Counted from the stretch's first letter, positions 1 to 30,314 are shown. The stretch is DNA of 64,000 bases from Saccharothrix violaceirubra (GCF_014203755.1 NZ_JACHJS010000001.1:3658001-3722000); one strand, 5' to 3'. Made by a program: numbers and translations. Notes: generated by a model not told the origin, from the sequence alone.

Positions 1-1
1 C

Positions 2-298
2 TCCAAGATCCAGATCGACCACGTCGTGCCGCTGGCCGAGATGTGGCGCAGCGGAGCCGCCGCGTGGCCGGCCGACCGGCGGGTGGCGGCGGCCAACGAC
101 CTGCGCAACCTCGTGGCCGTGCAGGGCAAGGCCAACCAGTCCAAGAGCGACCACACGCCGGACGAGTGGATGCCGCCCAACGCCGCGTACGCGTGCTCCT
201 ACGGGCGCATGTACGTCGGCGTGAAGGCGAACTACGCGTTGACCATCAGCGCACCCGAACGTGCCGCGTTGGAGTCCGCGTTGGCCAAGTGCGGCTGA
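2..298 (+). CDS. HNH endonuclease family protein (C-terminal part; 5' end outside window)
   Basis: The reading frame is open from the first bases of the window, so only the C-terminal ~98 residues are seen. It begins with an Ile-Asp-His-Val-Val-Pro-Leu-Ala-Glu segment, then an Asn-Asp-Leu-Arg-Asn-Leu stretch and an Asn-Gln-Ser-Lys-Ser-Asp...Glu-Trp-Met-Pro-Pro segment. This spacing is typical of the HNH nucleases of the DUF1524/GmrSD C-terminal type, often secreted in actinomycetes. The DH pair and the two later Asn residues are the expected metal/DNA-binding positions. Signal peptide and N-terminus cannot be assessed. The gene ends 8 bp from the stop of the convergent kinase gene. Confidence 0.8.
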   Translation, partial: SKIQIDHVVPLAEMWRSGAAAWPADRRVAAANDLRNLVAVQGKANQSKSDHTPDEWMPPNAAYACSYGRMYVGVKANYALTISAPERAALESALAKCG

Positions 299-305
299 CC
301 GCCCG

Positions 306-3300
306 TCACATGTCGGCGAGGATCATGCCGTCCCACCACTGGTACAGCCGCTCCAACGCCAACCCGCCGGTCGCGCTCGAGGACCGCAGCACGCCGACGG
401 TCAACGTCTTCGAGTCCGACCACCACACCTGACCACGTCCGTCCTTGACGAAGCAGGTCTTGTAGTCGCCGTCGAGCGGGCCGTCGGTCGTGCGCGAGTA
501 CGCGGCGTAGTGCGGCGTCAGCTCCTGCGGCTTGCACCCGCCCTGGGCGTCGTTGCGCGGGATGTTGTTGCCGCTCATCACGTCGAGGAAGAACTCGTCC
601 TGCTTCCCCCGGCTGGCGAACAGGTGGAAGACGGCCTCGTCGGGCGCGGGGAGCTGCGGGTGCACCCGGTTGGCCTTGGCACAGGAGATCGACGCCTCGG
701 CACCGGCCTGGGTGGTCGTCTCCTTGCAGGTCGTGTTGCCCGAGTAGACGTAAGGCAGCAACGCCCGCAACCGCTGCACCGACTCCGGATCGGCACCGCC
801 CGAGGTGGGGGGCACGTCCTCGGTCGTGGTCGACGCCGCCGTGGCGCTCGACGGCCCCGGCCCCTGCTGCCCGGAACCGCGCGACGCCAGGACGGTGGCC
901 ACGACGCCCACCATCACCACCACCGCGATCGACACGGACACGACCAACGCCCGGTTGGCCGCGAACCACCCCTGCCCACCGCCGGCACCGGCCCACGCGG
1001 GCGCCGGATGCGGACCGGTCACGGCCAAGGGCGTGGGCGGCAACGAGTTCCCGCCCAGACTCGGGTGGGAAGGCCCGCCCAACCGCGTGGGCGGCAACGA
1101 CGAACCGCCCAGGTTGCCCGGCACACCCCGCACGCCGCCGGCGGGCGTACCCGGCACGGGCACACCACGCGCGGGCGTACCCCCGACGACGGGCTGGGCG
1201 ACCGCGGGCGCACCCGACGCGGACCCGCCACCGACGACAGGCCGACCGACGACCGGAATCCCGGCAGCGGGCGTACCCGGCACCGGCACACCCACGACCG
1301 GCTGACCGGCCACCGGCGTACCACCGACCGGCTGGCCGACCACGGGAATCCCGGCAGCCGGCGTACCCGGCACCGACGCTCCACTCGCGACCGGCCGACC
1401 GGCCACCGGACTCCCGGCCACCGGCGCACCGTCGACCGGCCGGCCGACAACGGGGGTCCCCGCCACCGGCGTACCCGGCACGGGCACACCGCCGACCACG
1501 GGAATCCCGGCAGCCGGCGTACCCGGCGCCGCGACTCCGGCGACCGACCGGCCAGCCACCGGAGTTCCGGCCATCGGCGAACCGACCACGGGCGCTTCAC
1601 CGGCGGGAATGCCCACTACGGGCACCTCGGCAGCAGGAGCGTCCGCGACCGGCACGGGCGTCTCGACCGGCGTAGCACCAGCCTCCGGCGTGCCGGCAGG
1701 CGTGCCCGTCGCCGCAACCGCACCGCCCGCCGACGACCCGACCTCCGAATCGGCCGACACCCCGGTGCTACCGACGGCCGGTGTTCCGACGCCGGGAACG
1801 ATCTCCTCCGTCGGCGCACGACCGGCGACCGGTCCGCCGCCGACGGCGGAACCCTCGGCCGACCCACTCGACCGCACCTCGTCGGCCGCCACGGCACTCC
1901 CCGGCGGGTCGCCGACAGGCGTACCACCCACCGGCACGTCACTTCCCGGCGGACCACCGGCCACCGGCACACCGCTCGCGGCCGAAGACCCGTCGAGACC
2001 ACCCACGACAGCCGACCCCGACGACGATCCACTGCGGCTCTCGACCACCGGCGCCGCGTCGGGAGAGACCTCCGGCGACCCGACGGACGGCGCATCACCC
2101 GGCGCGATACCACCGGAGGACGTGTCGATCTCCCGCGGCTCGGCGACCGCCGTCGACTCCTCCGACGACCCGGGCGTGCCGCCCGAAGTCCCGCCGTCGG
2201 CCGGCGCACCGACCGTCGGAACGTCCGACGCGACCGGAGCCGCACCGGCAGCGGGCACGCCCGGAGCCGACACGCGCTCGACGGGCGTGCCACCGTCCAC
2301 CGGCACACCGGCAGCCGGGGTCCCCGGACCCGCGGCGGGCGGCACCCCGGGCCCACCCGGCCGCACCCCGGGTGCCCCGCCCGGACCGAAGCCGGGCGTG
2401 CCGAACGCGGGTGGGCCGGGCTGCTGGTAGCCCGGCGGCATCGGCGCACCGTAAGGCGGACGCATCTCCGGCGGCGCGACCAACGTCGGCCACCACCCAC
2501 GCGTCGGCGGTGCCGGCAGCACGGGCCGGGACTGCTCCAACGCCAGCGCCGCCGCCGAAGCCAGCGCACCCGCCGTCTGGTAGCGGCGGTCCGGGTCCTT
2601 GGCCATCCCCTTGACGACAACGTCGTCAAACGCGCGCGGCACCATCGGGTTCACCGACGACGGCCGAGGGGGCGGCTCCTGCATGTGCGCCCAGATCTGC
2701 GCCGCGGTGCCGTCGGCGTTGAACGGCCGCCGGCCGGTCAGGCACGCGAACAGCACGCACGCCAGGGCGTACACGTCCACCCGGCCGTCCAGCGGGCCCG
2801 GGTTGAACCGCTCCGGCGCCATGTAGTCGAGCGTGCCGACCACGTCGCCGGACGCCGTCAGGTGCGTGGCCGTCGTCGACAGGCTGCGGGCGATGCCGAA
2901 GTCGACCAGGTAGACGAAGTCGCCGGCCGACACGAGCACGTTCGACGGCTTCACGTCCCGGTGCACGAGGTTGTCGACGTGCGCCGCGTCCAGCGCGCCG
3001 GCCACCTGCTCGATGATCCGCACCGCGCGTCGCGGCTCGATCGGGCCGTGCGCGAGCACGCGCGCGAGGTCGTGCCCCTCGACGAGCCGCATGTCCAGGT
3101 AGAGCCGACCCTCGATCTCGCCGAACGCGTGGATCGGGATCACGTGCGGTTCGCGCAGCCGGGCCACGATCTGCGACTCGCGCCGGAACCGGGCGCGGAA
3201 GTCGGAGTCGTCGTTGTACGCGCCGGAGAGCCGCTTCAGCGCCACGACCCGGTCGTGCGCGGTGTCGAGGGCGCGGTGGACCTCCCCCATCCCGCCGCGA

Positions 3301-3347
3301 CCAAGCAGCTCCAGAATGCGGTACGGCCCGAACGACTCTGCTGACAT
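306..3347 (-). CDS. Transmembrane serine/threonine protein kinase with pentapeptide-repeat linker
   Basis: A 1013-residue Hanks-type kinase. The chosen ATG sits behind GGGAGAG; the frame is open further upstream but without kinase homology. The kinase domain covers residues ~8-270: glycine loop GRGGMGEV, Lys38 (VALK), HRDVKPSN at 129-136 with Asp131, DFG at 149-151, and APE. Residues ~290-780 are a Pro/Gly/Val/Ala linker built from hundreds of residues of G-x-P-V-x type pentapeptides. A transmembrane segment follows (VSVSIAVVVMVGVVATVLA, ~800-820), then an extracellular ~180-residue domain with four cysteines (probably two disulfides). It has no PASTA repeats. Role: phosphosignalling from an unknown external cue to cytoplasmic targets. 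The linker is unusually long for the family. Confidence 0.93.
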   Translation of the reverse strand: MSAESFGPYRILELLGRGGMGEVHRALDTAHDRVVALKRLSGAYNDDSDFRARFRRESQIVARLREPHVIPIHAFGEIEGRLYLDMRLVEGHDLARVLAHGPIEPRRAVRIIEQVAGALDAAHVDNLVHRDVKPSNVLVSAGDFVYLVDFGIARSLSTTATHLTASGDVVGTLDYMAPERFNPGPLDGRVDVYALACVLFACLTGRRPFNADGTAAQIWAHMQEPPPRPSSVNPMVPRAFDDVVVKGMAKDPDRRYQTAGALASAAALALEQSRPVLPAPPTRGWWPTLVAPPEMRPPYGAPMPPGYQQPGPPAFGTPGFGPGGAPGVRPGGPGVPPAAGPGTPAAGVPVDGGTPVERVSAPGVPAAGAAPVASDVPTVGAPADGGTSGGTPGSSEESTAVAEPREIDTSSGGIAPGDAPSVGSPEVSPDAAPVVESRSGSSSGSAVVGGLDGSSAASGVPVAGGPPGSDVPVGGTPVGDPPGSAVAADEVRSSGSAEGSAVGGGPVAGRAPTEEIVPGVGTPAVGSTGVSADSEVGSSAGGAVAATGTPAGTPEAGATPVETPVPVADAPAAEVPVVGIPAGEAPVVGSPMAGTPVAGRSVAGVAAPGTPAAGIPVVGGVPVPGTPVAGTPVVGRPVDGAPVAGSPVAGRPVASGASVPGTPAAGIPVVGQPVGGTPVAGQPVVGVPVPGTPAAGIPVVGRPVVGGGSASGAPAVAQPVVGGTPARGVPVPGTPAGGVRGVPGNLGGSSLPPTRLGGPSHPSLGGNSLPPTPLAVTGPHPAPAWAGAGGGQGWFAANRALVVSVSIAVVVMVGVVATVLASRGSGQQGPGPSSATAASTTTEDVPPTSGGADPESVQRLRALLPYVYSGNTTCKETTTQAGAEASISCAKANRVHPQLPAPDEAVFHLFASRGKQDEFFLDVMSGNNIPRNDAQGGCKPQELTPHYAAYSRTTDGPLDGDYKTCFVKDGRGQVWWSDSKTLTVGVLRSSSATGGLALERLYQWWDGMILADM

Positions 3348-3429
3348 CACTCTCCCGCGTGACCGATCTGCCCGTGTCGACGCAGATCGTAGTCGCAGGG
3401 TTCCGCCGCTTCCCCGGAAACGGGACCGG

Positions 3430-4125
3430 TCAGGCCACCGCCGCGTGGGGAACACGCACGGCGACGATCCGTGACCGTCGCCGCAGCCGGAAGCCCAGCG
3501 ACTCATAGAGCCGAATCGCGTTCACGTTGGACGCCAACGCGTGCATCAACGGCGTCTCGCCACGCTCCCGGATACCGGCCGCGACCGCGAGCACCAACCG
3601 GGTGGCCAATCCCCGTCCCCGGTAGGCGGGGTCCGTGCACACCGCGCTGATCTCCCGCCAGCCCGGCGGGTTCATCCGCTCCCCCGCCAACGCCACCAGC
3701 CGCCCGTTGTCCCGCACCCCGAGGTAGGTGCCGAGTTCGATCGTCCGCTTCCGGAACGGCCCCGGCCTGGTCCGCTCGACCAGGTCGATGATCTCCGGCA
3801 CGTCGGCGGGCCCGAGCCGCACGGCCTCGGGGAACGGCTCCGGCACCACGCCGTCGTCGACGAGCTGCACGCCCTCGATGTCCTCGACGATCTCCCAGTC
3901 CGCGGGCGCGCTGAACGCGGCCAGGTTCACCGACACCACGCCGCCGGGGCCGGCGAACTCCGCGACGTCGCGCCACACATCCGCGTCGGACTCGGGCGGC
4001 AGGGCGAGGAACGGCGCCACCTCGGGGTCGTACCGCACCACCTGGCCGTGCCACTGCGCGAACCGCGCGTGCCCACCGTGCAACGACTCCCAGGCCGCGT
4101 GGTCCAACGGCGAACTCGAAGCCAT
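3430..4125 (-). CDS. GNAT-family N-acetyltransferase
   Basis: A 231-residue protein whose C-terminal half carries the acetyl-CoA binding pattern: a β4-like VCTDPAYRGRGLATRLV segment (R/Q-x-x-G-x-G/A type motif) followed by ALASNVNAIRLYESLGFRLRRR, typical of motif A and motif B of GNAT enzymes (FR47-like subgroup). The N-terminal half is less conserved and probably binds the acceptor, which is unknown. The ATG at 4125 is preferred because GGGGG lies 7-11 nt upstream; an in-frame TTG at 4155 would add ten residues. It lies between the kinase and a small membrane-protein gene on the same strand, with no evidence of functional linkage. Confidence 0.88.
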   Translation of the reverse strand: MASSSPLDHAAWESLHGGHARFAQWHGQVVRYDPEVAPFLALPPESDADVWRDVAEFAGPGGVVSVNLAAFSAPADWEIVEDIEGVQLVDDGVVPEPFPEAVRLGPADVPEIIDLVERTRPGPFRKRTIELGTYLGVRDNGRLVALAGERMNPPGWREISAVCTDPAYRGRGLATRLVLAVAAGIRERGETPLMHALASNVNAIRLYESLGFRLRRRSRIVAVRVPHAAVA

Positions 4126-4167
4126 GCGCCAACCCCCAGGAGAACAGCCGTCCAATGATCGGGCGAA

Positions 4168-4635
4168 TCATCGCCGGCGCCGATCACCGCCGTCCACGCC
4201 TCCCACATCCTGAACAGGACCGGGCCGCCCGGAAGCGATCCCCGTCACGGCCCGACCGCGCGCCACGACCAGCAGCACACCGGCCACGACACCCAGGAAG
4301 TACGGCGACGGCACGAGCAGCACCCCGCCCACGAGGCACCACACCGCGAGCCCCCACCCGATGCCGACGGGCAGCGTCACGCCCCGTCCCGCCAAGTGCC
4401 AGGTCAGGCACCCCAGCAGGAGCAGCGGCACGGCGAAACTGCCCGGTCCGGCCCAGAACGTCAGCCCGTTCACCAACGCCGCCTCGGACCGGTCCGCCGG
4501 GATCAGCGGAACGGCCGCCCACCCGCCCCGCGCCACCCACCCGACGACCACCGACCACTTCAGCACGATCGAAAGTCCCAGGTGTCCCGCACCCAGCACC
4601 ACCATGATCCCGGCCGCCCACCGCTGCGGTCCCAT
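4168..4635 (-). CDS. Small four-helix membrane protein (DUF6463-like)
   Basis: A 155-residue hydrophobic protein with about four transmembrane helices (near residues 5-25, 60-80, 88-108 and 112-130) and an Arg-rich, disordered C-terminus. The segment FWAGPGSFAVPLLLLG and the overall pattern resemble the DUF6463 family of actinobacterial membrane proteins, which are often beside TetR regulators; the family name is from memory. The ATG start has GGGGGTGGCGG upstream. It is transcribed divergently from the TetR-type gene, and two palindromic operators lie between them, so it is the probable regulated target. Function is unknown; small-molecule efflux or membrane homeostasis is only a guess. Confidence 0.8.
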   Translation of the reverse strand: MGPQRWAAGIMVVLGAGHLGLSIVLKWSVVVGWVARGGWAAVPLIPADRSEAALVNGLTFWAGPGSFAVPLLLLGCLTWHLAGRGVTLPVGIGWGLAVWCLVGGVLLVPSPYFLGVVAGVLLVVARGRAVTGIASGRPGPVQDVGGVDGGDRRRR

Positions 4636-4649
4636 CCGCCACCCCCGTT

Positions 4650-4690
4650 GTGTACGCCACCGTATATTTGATCTGTACGGTAGCGTACAC
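4650..4690. promoter_or_regulatory. Double palindromic operator for the TetR regulator
   Basis: Two 16-bp palindromes, TGTACGccacCGTATA (4651-4666) and TGTACGgtagCGTACA (4674-4689), stand 23 bp centre to centre in the divergent promoter region. The two copies are also inverted relative to each other: 15 of 17 bases match between 4650-4666 and the complement of 4674-4690. Each palindrome has the size of one TetR-dimer site, so two dimers could bind about two helical turns apart and repress both genes. The right copy is a perfect dyad and the left has one mismatch. Confidence 0.75.
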
Positions 4691-4714
4691 ATCCCCGTGC
4701 CCCAGGAGGTCGAG

Positions 4715-5245
4715 TTGCCGCCCACCCCCCGCACACCGCGCGAACGCTGGCTCGACGCCGGTCTCGAAGCCCTGGTCGAAGGTGGTCCGGACGCCGTCCG
4801 CGTGGAGACCCTCGCCACCGCGCTGGGCGTCACCAAAGGCGGCTTCTACGGCTACTTCGCGGGACGCCCGGCCCTGCTCGACGAACTGCTCGACGAGTGG
4901 GAACGCCGCTGCACCGACGACGTGCTCGCCCGCGTGGAGGCCGAGGGCGGCGACGCACGCGACCGCCTGCGCCGGGCCGGCGGCCTCACGTCGTCCGAAG
5001 ACCTGCACCGCCTCGACCTCGCCGTGCGCCAGTGGGCCCGCCGCGACGAGGCCGTGGCCGCCCGCCTCCGGCGGATCGACGCCGTGCGCCTGGACTTCCT
5101 GCGCCGGATGTTCGCCACGTTCGTCGCCGACCCCGACGAGGTCGAGGCCCGCAGCACGCTGATGTTCACGCTCGCGATCGGCCGGCACTTCCTGGCCGCC
5201 GACGCCGAGGCCGTCCGCCGGGCCGGCGAGCACCTGCTCCGTTGA
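4715..5245 (+). CDS. TetR/AcrR-family transcriptional regulator
   Basis: A 176-residue regulator starting at TTG, placed 5 nt after a perfect AGGAGG; an in-frame GTG at 4697 lies upstream of that ribosome site and is unlikely. Residues ~8-55 form the TetR helix-turn-helix, with the recognition region ETLATALGVTKGGFYGYFAGR, followed by an all-helical ligand-binding and dimerisation domain with no recognisable ligand signature. It lies divergent from the four-helix membrane protein with the paired operators between, so autorepression plus control of that gene is the simplest model. It ends at a strong hairpin shared with the convergent giant gene. Confidence 0.92.
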   Translation: MPPTPRTPRERWLDAGLEALVEGGPDAVRVETLATALGVTKGGFYGYFAGRPALLDELLDEWERRCTDDVLARVEAEGGDARDRLRRAGGLTSSEDLHRLDLAVRQWARRDEAVAARLRRIDAVRLDFLRRMFATFVADPDEVEARSTLMFTLAIGRHFLAADAEAVRRAGEHLLR

Positions 5246-5248
5246 GCA

Positions 5249-5281
5249 CCGTCCCCGGCCGCTCGAAGCGACCGGGGACGG
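5249..5281. terminator. Bidirectional terminator hairpin
   Basis: A perfect 10-bp stem, CCGTCCCCGG / CCGGGGACGG (5249-5258 with 5272-5281), begins 3 bp after the TetR-gene stop and 48 bp beyond the end of the convergent giant gene. The loop can form a further short GCT/AGC stem. There is no T tract, as is common for actinobacterial terminators, so it could serve both strands. Confidence 0.75.
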
Positions 5282-5328
5282 TAACCCTTACGGGGCAATA
5301 TTCTTGGTCAACACTGAAGCGACAGCGA

Positions 5329-26782
<21,454 letters not shown>

Positions 26783-29407
26783 ATGGACGACTCTGCCGAA
26801 GGCGGTGGAAGACACCTCGACCGCCGGCTACCGGAGCGGGGGTTGCCCGGTCACCGGGAATCCGCCTGCCGGGAACTCGTGGACGGCGTGCCGGTGGTCG
26901 TCTGGGAGGCGGAGGCGCGGACCGGGGAACTGCGGTACGTCTCCGCCGCCGCCCGGCGCAGGTTCGGGCAGGTCGTGACGCGCTGGCGCGACTTCGTGCA
27001 CCCCGACGACCTCGACGAGGTCACCCGGACACGGCGGGCGCGGATCGAGGACTCCACCGAGTACGAACTGACCTACCGGGCGGTCACCGCGTCGGGGGAC
27101 GTGGTGTGGCTGCACGAACGGGCCGCGGTGACCGGTTCGCGGTTGCGCGGCGTGCTCGTCGACACCACCGGGCAGCGGGTCGTCGAGGAACGGGAGCGGT
27201 TCCTGGCCTCGCTCGACCGCGCCCTGCAGCGGCTCGACGACGCCGAGGACGTACTGGCCACGGCCACGCGCATGCTCGCCGAGCACCTCGGCGTCGACCG
27301 ATGCGTGTACGCGCGGGCCGACGAGGACGACGACCTGCCCGCCGTGGACGGGTTCGTCCTGGCCGACTTCGGTGCCGGCGCCGTGAAGGCGATGCGGGCC
27401 GGCCGGCCCTGGGTGGTCGAGGACAGCGAGAGCGACCCCGGCCTGACGCGGACCGATCTGGTCGCCTACCGGCGGACCGGCATCCGGGCGGTGATCTGCC
27501 TGCCGCTGTCGCGGGCGGGCCGCTTCGTCGGCGCGATGGCCGCGAGCCAGGCGACCGGGCGCCGGTGGACCGACGCCGAGGTGGCCCTGGTGTCACTGGT
27601 GGTCAACCGCTGCTGGGAGTCGGCGCAGCGGGCCGACGCCGACCGCGCGTCGCGCGAGGGCGAACGCCGGCTGCGGCTGCTGGTCGAGCGGGCCACCGAC
27701 GTGATCTGGGTGCTCGACCGCGAGCTGCGGCTGGTCGAGGTGAACCCGGCGGCGTGCGCGCTGCTCGGCTACGGCCGGACCGAACTGCTGGACCGGCACG
27801 TCGGCGAGCTGGTGGTGTCCGGGCCGCACGCCGACCTGCGGCAACGCGACACGACCGAGGTGTGGGAGCTGCGGCGCGCGGACGGCGGCGTGGTCGCGGT
27901 GGAGATGAGCGTCCAGGACACGCCCACCGGCTACCAGGCGATCGGCCGGGACGTGACCGAACGCCGGCGGGCCGACGCCGAGCGCGACCGGCGGCTGCAC
28001 CGCGAGCACGAGATCGCCGAGACGCTGCAGCGCAGCCTGCTCCCCCACGAACCGCCCGCCCTGGAACGGCTCGCGTCCGCCGCGCGCTACCTGCCCGCCT
28101 CGTCGCACTCGCGCATCGGCGGCGACTGGTACGACGTGCTGCCGGTGGGCGCCACGGCGGTGGCGATGTCGGTCGGCGACGTCGTGGGCAAGGGTCCGGC
28201 CGCGGCGGCGGTCATGGGCCAGTTGCGCAGCGCCCTGTCCGGCTACCTGCTCGACGGCCACTCCCCCGCCGCCGCGCTGGAGCGCCTCGACACGTTCGCG
28301 GCGCGGATCGACGGCGCGGCGGGCAGCACGTGCGCGTGCCTGGTCTTCGACTGGGACACCGGCGAACTGCGCCTGGCGATCGCGGGCCACCCGGCGCCGC
28401 TGGTGGTGGACGCGCACGGCGGCCGGTTCCGGGGCACGCCGGCGGGGCCGGTGCTGGGGTCGCGCGGTCGGGCGCCCTATCGCGACGACGTGACGACCCT
28501 GCCGCCCGGCGCGACCGTGGTGCTCTACACCGACGGTCTGGTGGAGCGGCGCGGCGAGCCGATCGACTTCGGCCTCGACCGGCTGCTGCGGGTGGCCGCG
28601 GCCGGGCACGCCCGGCCGCCGGGCGAGCTGGCCGACGCGATCACCGACGACCTGCTGGCCGGCGGGCGCGAGGACGACGTGGCGCTGGTGGTGGCCCGGC
28701 ACCTGCCGGAGCCGCTGCGCCGCCGGGTGCCGGCAGTGCCCGGCGAGCTGGCCCTGATGCGCCGCCGGGTGGGCCGATGGGCCGCGCAGGCGGGCCTCGC
28801 CGAGGACCTCGCCTACGACCTCCAGCTCGCACTGGGCGAGGCCGCGGCCAACGCCGTCGACCACGCGTACCCGGACGGACCGGGCGACTTCGACTACTCG
28901 GTGTCGGTGACGACGAGCGGTGTGCGGGTGCGCGTGAGCGACCAGGGCCGGTGGCGGCCGAGTCCGGTCGACCCCGGGCACCGGGGCCGAGGGCTGGGCA
29001 TGATCAGGATGCTGTCGGACGAGGTGCTGCTGGACCACGACGAGCACGGCACGACCGTGGTGTTCCACCTGCCGACCGTGTCGGCGGCCCCGCGCCCGGT
29101 CGCGCACACCGGCCCGTTCGAGCGGGTCGACGTGGTGGTGCGGCTGACCGGGGCGCTGGACCGCACGACGATCGAACGCACGCGGGCGGACCTGCTGGGC
29201 CGGGTCGCCGCCGGCGGGGTGGAGATCGACCTGACCGCCGTGGAACACCTGAGCAGTTCCGGTGTCGCGCTGCTGTTGGAGGCGGCGTCGGCGGCCGGGC
29301 GGCGGCCGGTGGTCACGGTGCGCGCGGGGTCGGCGCCGGCACGGGTGCTGACGTTGTCGGGCCTGACCGGTCCGGGTGGCCCGCTGGACGTCCGCCTCCG
29401 ACCCTAG
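26783..29407 (+). CDS. Multidomain PAS-GAF-PAS-PP2C phosphatase fused to HATPase and STAS domains (RsbU/RsbW/RsbV-like)
   Basis: An 874-residue cytoplasmic signalling protein. Order: PAS (residues ~20-125, fold with WEAEARTGELRYVS), GAF (~150-295), second PAS (~300-415, TDVIWVLDRELRLVEVNPAA), PP2C/SpoIIE phosphatase (~425-650; GGDWYD, GDVVGKGPAAA, YTDGLVE and GREDDVALV metal motifs), HATPase_c anti-sigma kinase (~655-770; ALGEAAANAVDHAY N-box, GRGLGMIRML G-box), and a C-terminal STAS domain (~780-870; EHLSSSGVALL around the phosphoacceptor Ser). All three parts of a partner-switching module are on one chain. The ATG at 26783 follows AGGTGAGG; a GTG at 26768 is an alternative. It probably tunes an alternative sigma factor in response to a GAF/PAS signal; the sigma is not in the window. 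Confidence 0.92.
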   Translation: MDDSAEGGGRHLDRRLPERGLPGHRESACRELVDGVPVVVWEAEARTGELRYVSAAARRRFGQVVTRWRDFVHPDDLDEVTRTRRARIEDSTEYELTYRAVTASGDVVWLHERAAVTGSRLRGVLVDTTGQRVVEERERFLASLDRALQRLDDAEDVLATATRMLAEHLGVDRCVYARADEDDDLPAVDGFVLADFGAGAVKAMRAGRPWVVEDSESDPGLTRTDLVAYRRTGIRAVICLPLSRAGRFVGAMAASQATGRRWTDAEVALVSLVVNRCWESAQRADADRASREGERRLRLLVERATDVIWVLDRELRLVEVNPAACALLGYGRTELLDRHVGELVVSGPHADLRQRDTTEVWELRRADGGVVAVEMSVQDTPTGYQAIGRDVTERRRADAERDRRLHREHEIAETLQRSLLPHEPPALERLASAARYLPASSHSRIGGDWYDVLPVGATAVAMSVGDVVGKGPAAAAVMGQLRSALSGYLLDGHSPAAALERLDTFAARIDGAAGSTCACLVFDWDTGELRLAIAGHPAPLVVDAHGGRFRGTPAGPVLGSRGRAPYRDDVTTLPPGATVVLYTDGLVERRGEPIDFGLDRLLRVAAAGHARPPGELADAITDDLLAGGREDDVALVVARHLPEPLRRRVPAVPGELALMRRRVGRWAAQAGLAEDLAYDLQLALGEAAANAVDHAYPDGPGDFDYSVSVTTSGVRVRVSDQGRWRPSPVDPGHRGRGLGMIRMLSDEVLLDHDEHGTTVVFHLPTVSAAPRPVAHTGPFERVDVVVRLTGALDRTTIERTRADLLGRVAAGGVEIDLTAVEHLSSSGVALLLEAASAAGRRPVVTVRAGSAPARVLTLSGLTGPGGPLDVRLRP

Positions 29408-30279
29408 CAGTCCACTGTGGACTTTCGCCGCCGTGCGAACACCGGTTGGCCCAGCAGCACGCCACCCAGCACCAGCACCAGTCCCACGATCTGCCGCGAC
29501 GTCAGCAGCTCGCCCGCGAGCGCCGTGCCGAGCAGCACGCCGGTGACCGGGTTGAGCAGTCCGATCAGGCCGACGGTGCCGGCTTCGAGGTGCCGCAAAG
29601 CGGTGAACCACGCGGCGTAGGCGAACGCGGTGGCCAGGATCGACACGTAGCCGATCCCCAGCAACTCCTTGCCGGTCGGCGCCGGTGGCGGACCTTCGAC
29701 GGCGAACGCGGCCACGAGCAGCACCAGCCCGCCGGCGACCAGTTGCCACGAGGTCACCGACAGCACGGAATGCCCGCTGCCCCAGCGTTTCGTCAGGATG
29801 TGCCCCAGGGCGGACATGAGCATCGCGGCCACCGACGCGGCCAGGCCGAGCGGGTCGACCGGGTCCACCCCGGTGGACACCAGCAGCACGACCCCGACCA
29901 CGCCGAACCCGCCGCCGAGCAGGGGCGGGAACCGCGGGCGCTCCCCCAGCAACGGCCAGGCCAGCAGCATCATCACCACGGGCAGCACGGCCATGACCGT
30001 CGCGGCCACGCTCGTCCGCAGCAACTGGGCCGCCACGTAGACCAGCGCGAAGAACGCGCCCATGTTCAGCGTGCCCAGCACGAACGACCGCCACCACCAG
30101 ACGCCGCGCGGGCGTTCCCGCCGGACGGCGAGCAGCAGCAACCCGGCGGGCAGCGCCCGGACCGCGGCACCCCACAACGGGAGGTCCGGCGGCATCGTCT
30201 GCCTGGTCACGTAGTAGGTGCCGCCCCAGGCGATCGGGGCGGCGGCGGCGACCAGCCCCCACCGCACGGAAGCTTCCAC
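29404..30279 (-). CDS. EamA/DMT-superfamily transporter
   Basis: A 291-residue protein with ten predicted transmembrane helices arranged as two EamA halves (residues ~8-140 and ~150-285); the second half has the typical ...LLNPVTGVLLGTALAGELLTSRQIVG... end. Members export metabolites, amino acids or drugs through the inner membrane; the substrate is not predictable. The start codon is 36 bp from the divergent methyltransferase start. The 3' end overlaps the stop of the convergent phosphatase gene by 4 bp and carries a GTCCACTGTGGAC palindrome inside its last codons. Confidence 0.9.
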   Translation of the reverse strand: MEASVRWGLVAAAAPIAWGGTYYVTRQTMPPDLPLWGAAVRALPAGLLLLAVRRERPRGVWWWRSFVLGTLNMGAFFALVYVAAQLLRTSVAATVMAVLPVVMMLLAWPLLGERPRFPPLLGGGFGVVGVVLLVSTGVDPVDPLGLAASVAAMLMSALGHILTKRWGSGHSVLSVTSWQLVAGGLVLLVAAFAVEGPPPAPTGKELLGIGYVSILATAFAYAAWFTALRHLEAGTVGLIGLLNPVTGVLLGTALAGELLTSRQIVGLVLVLGGVLLGQPVFARRRKSTVDC

Positions 30280-30314
30280 ATCCGAAACGTACCCCGCGCC
30301 TAGACTCGAACCAC

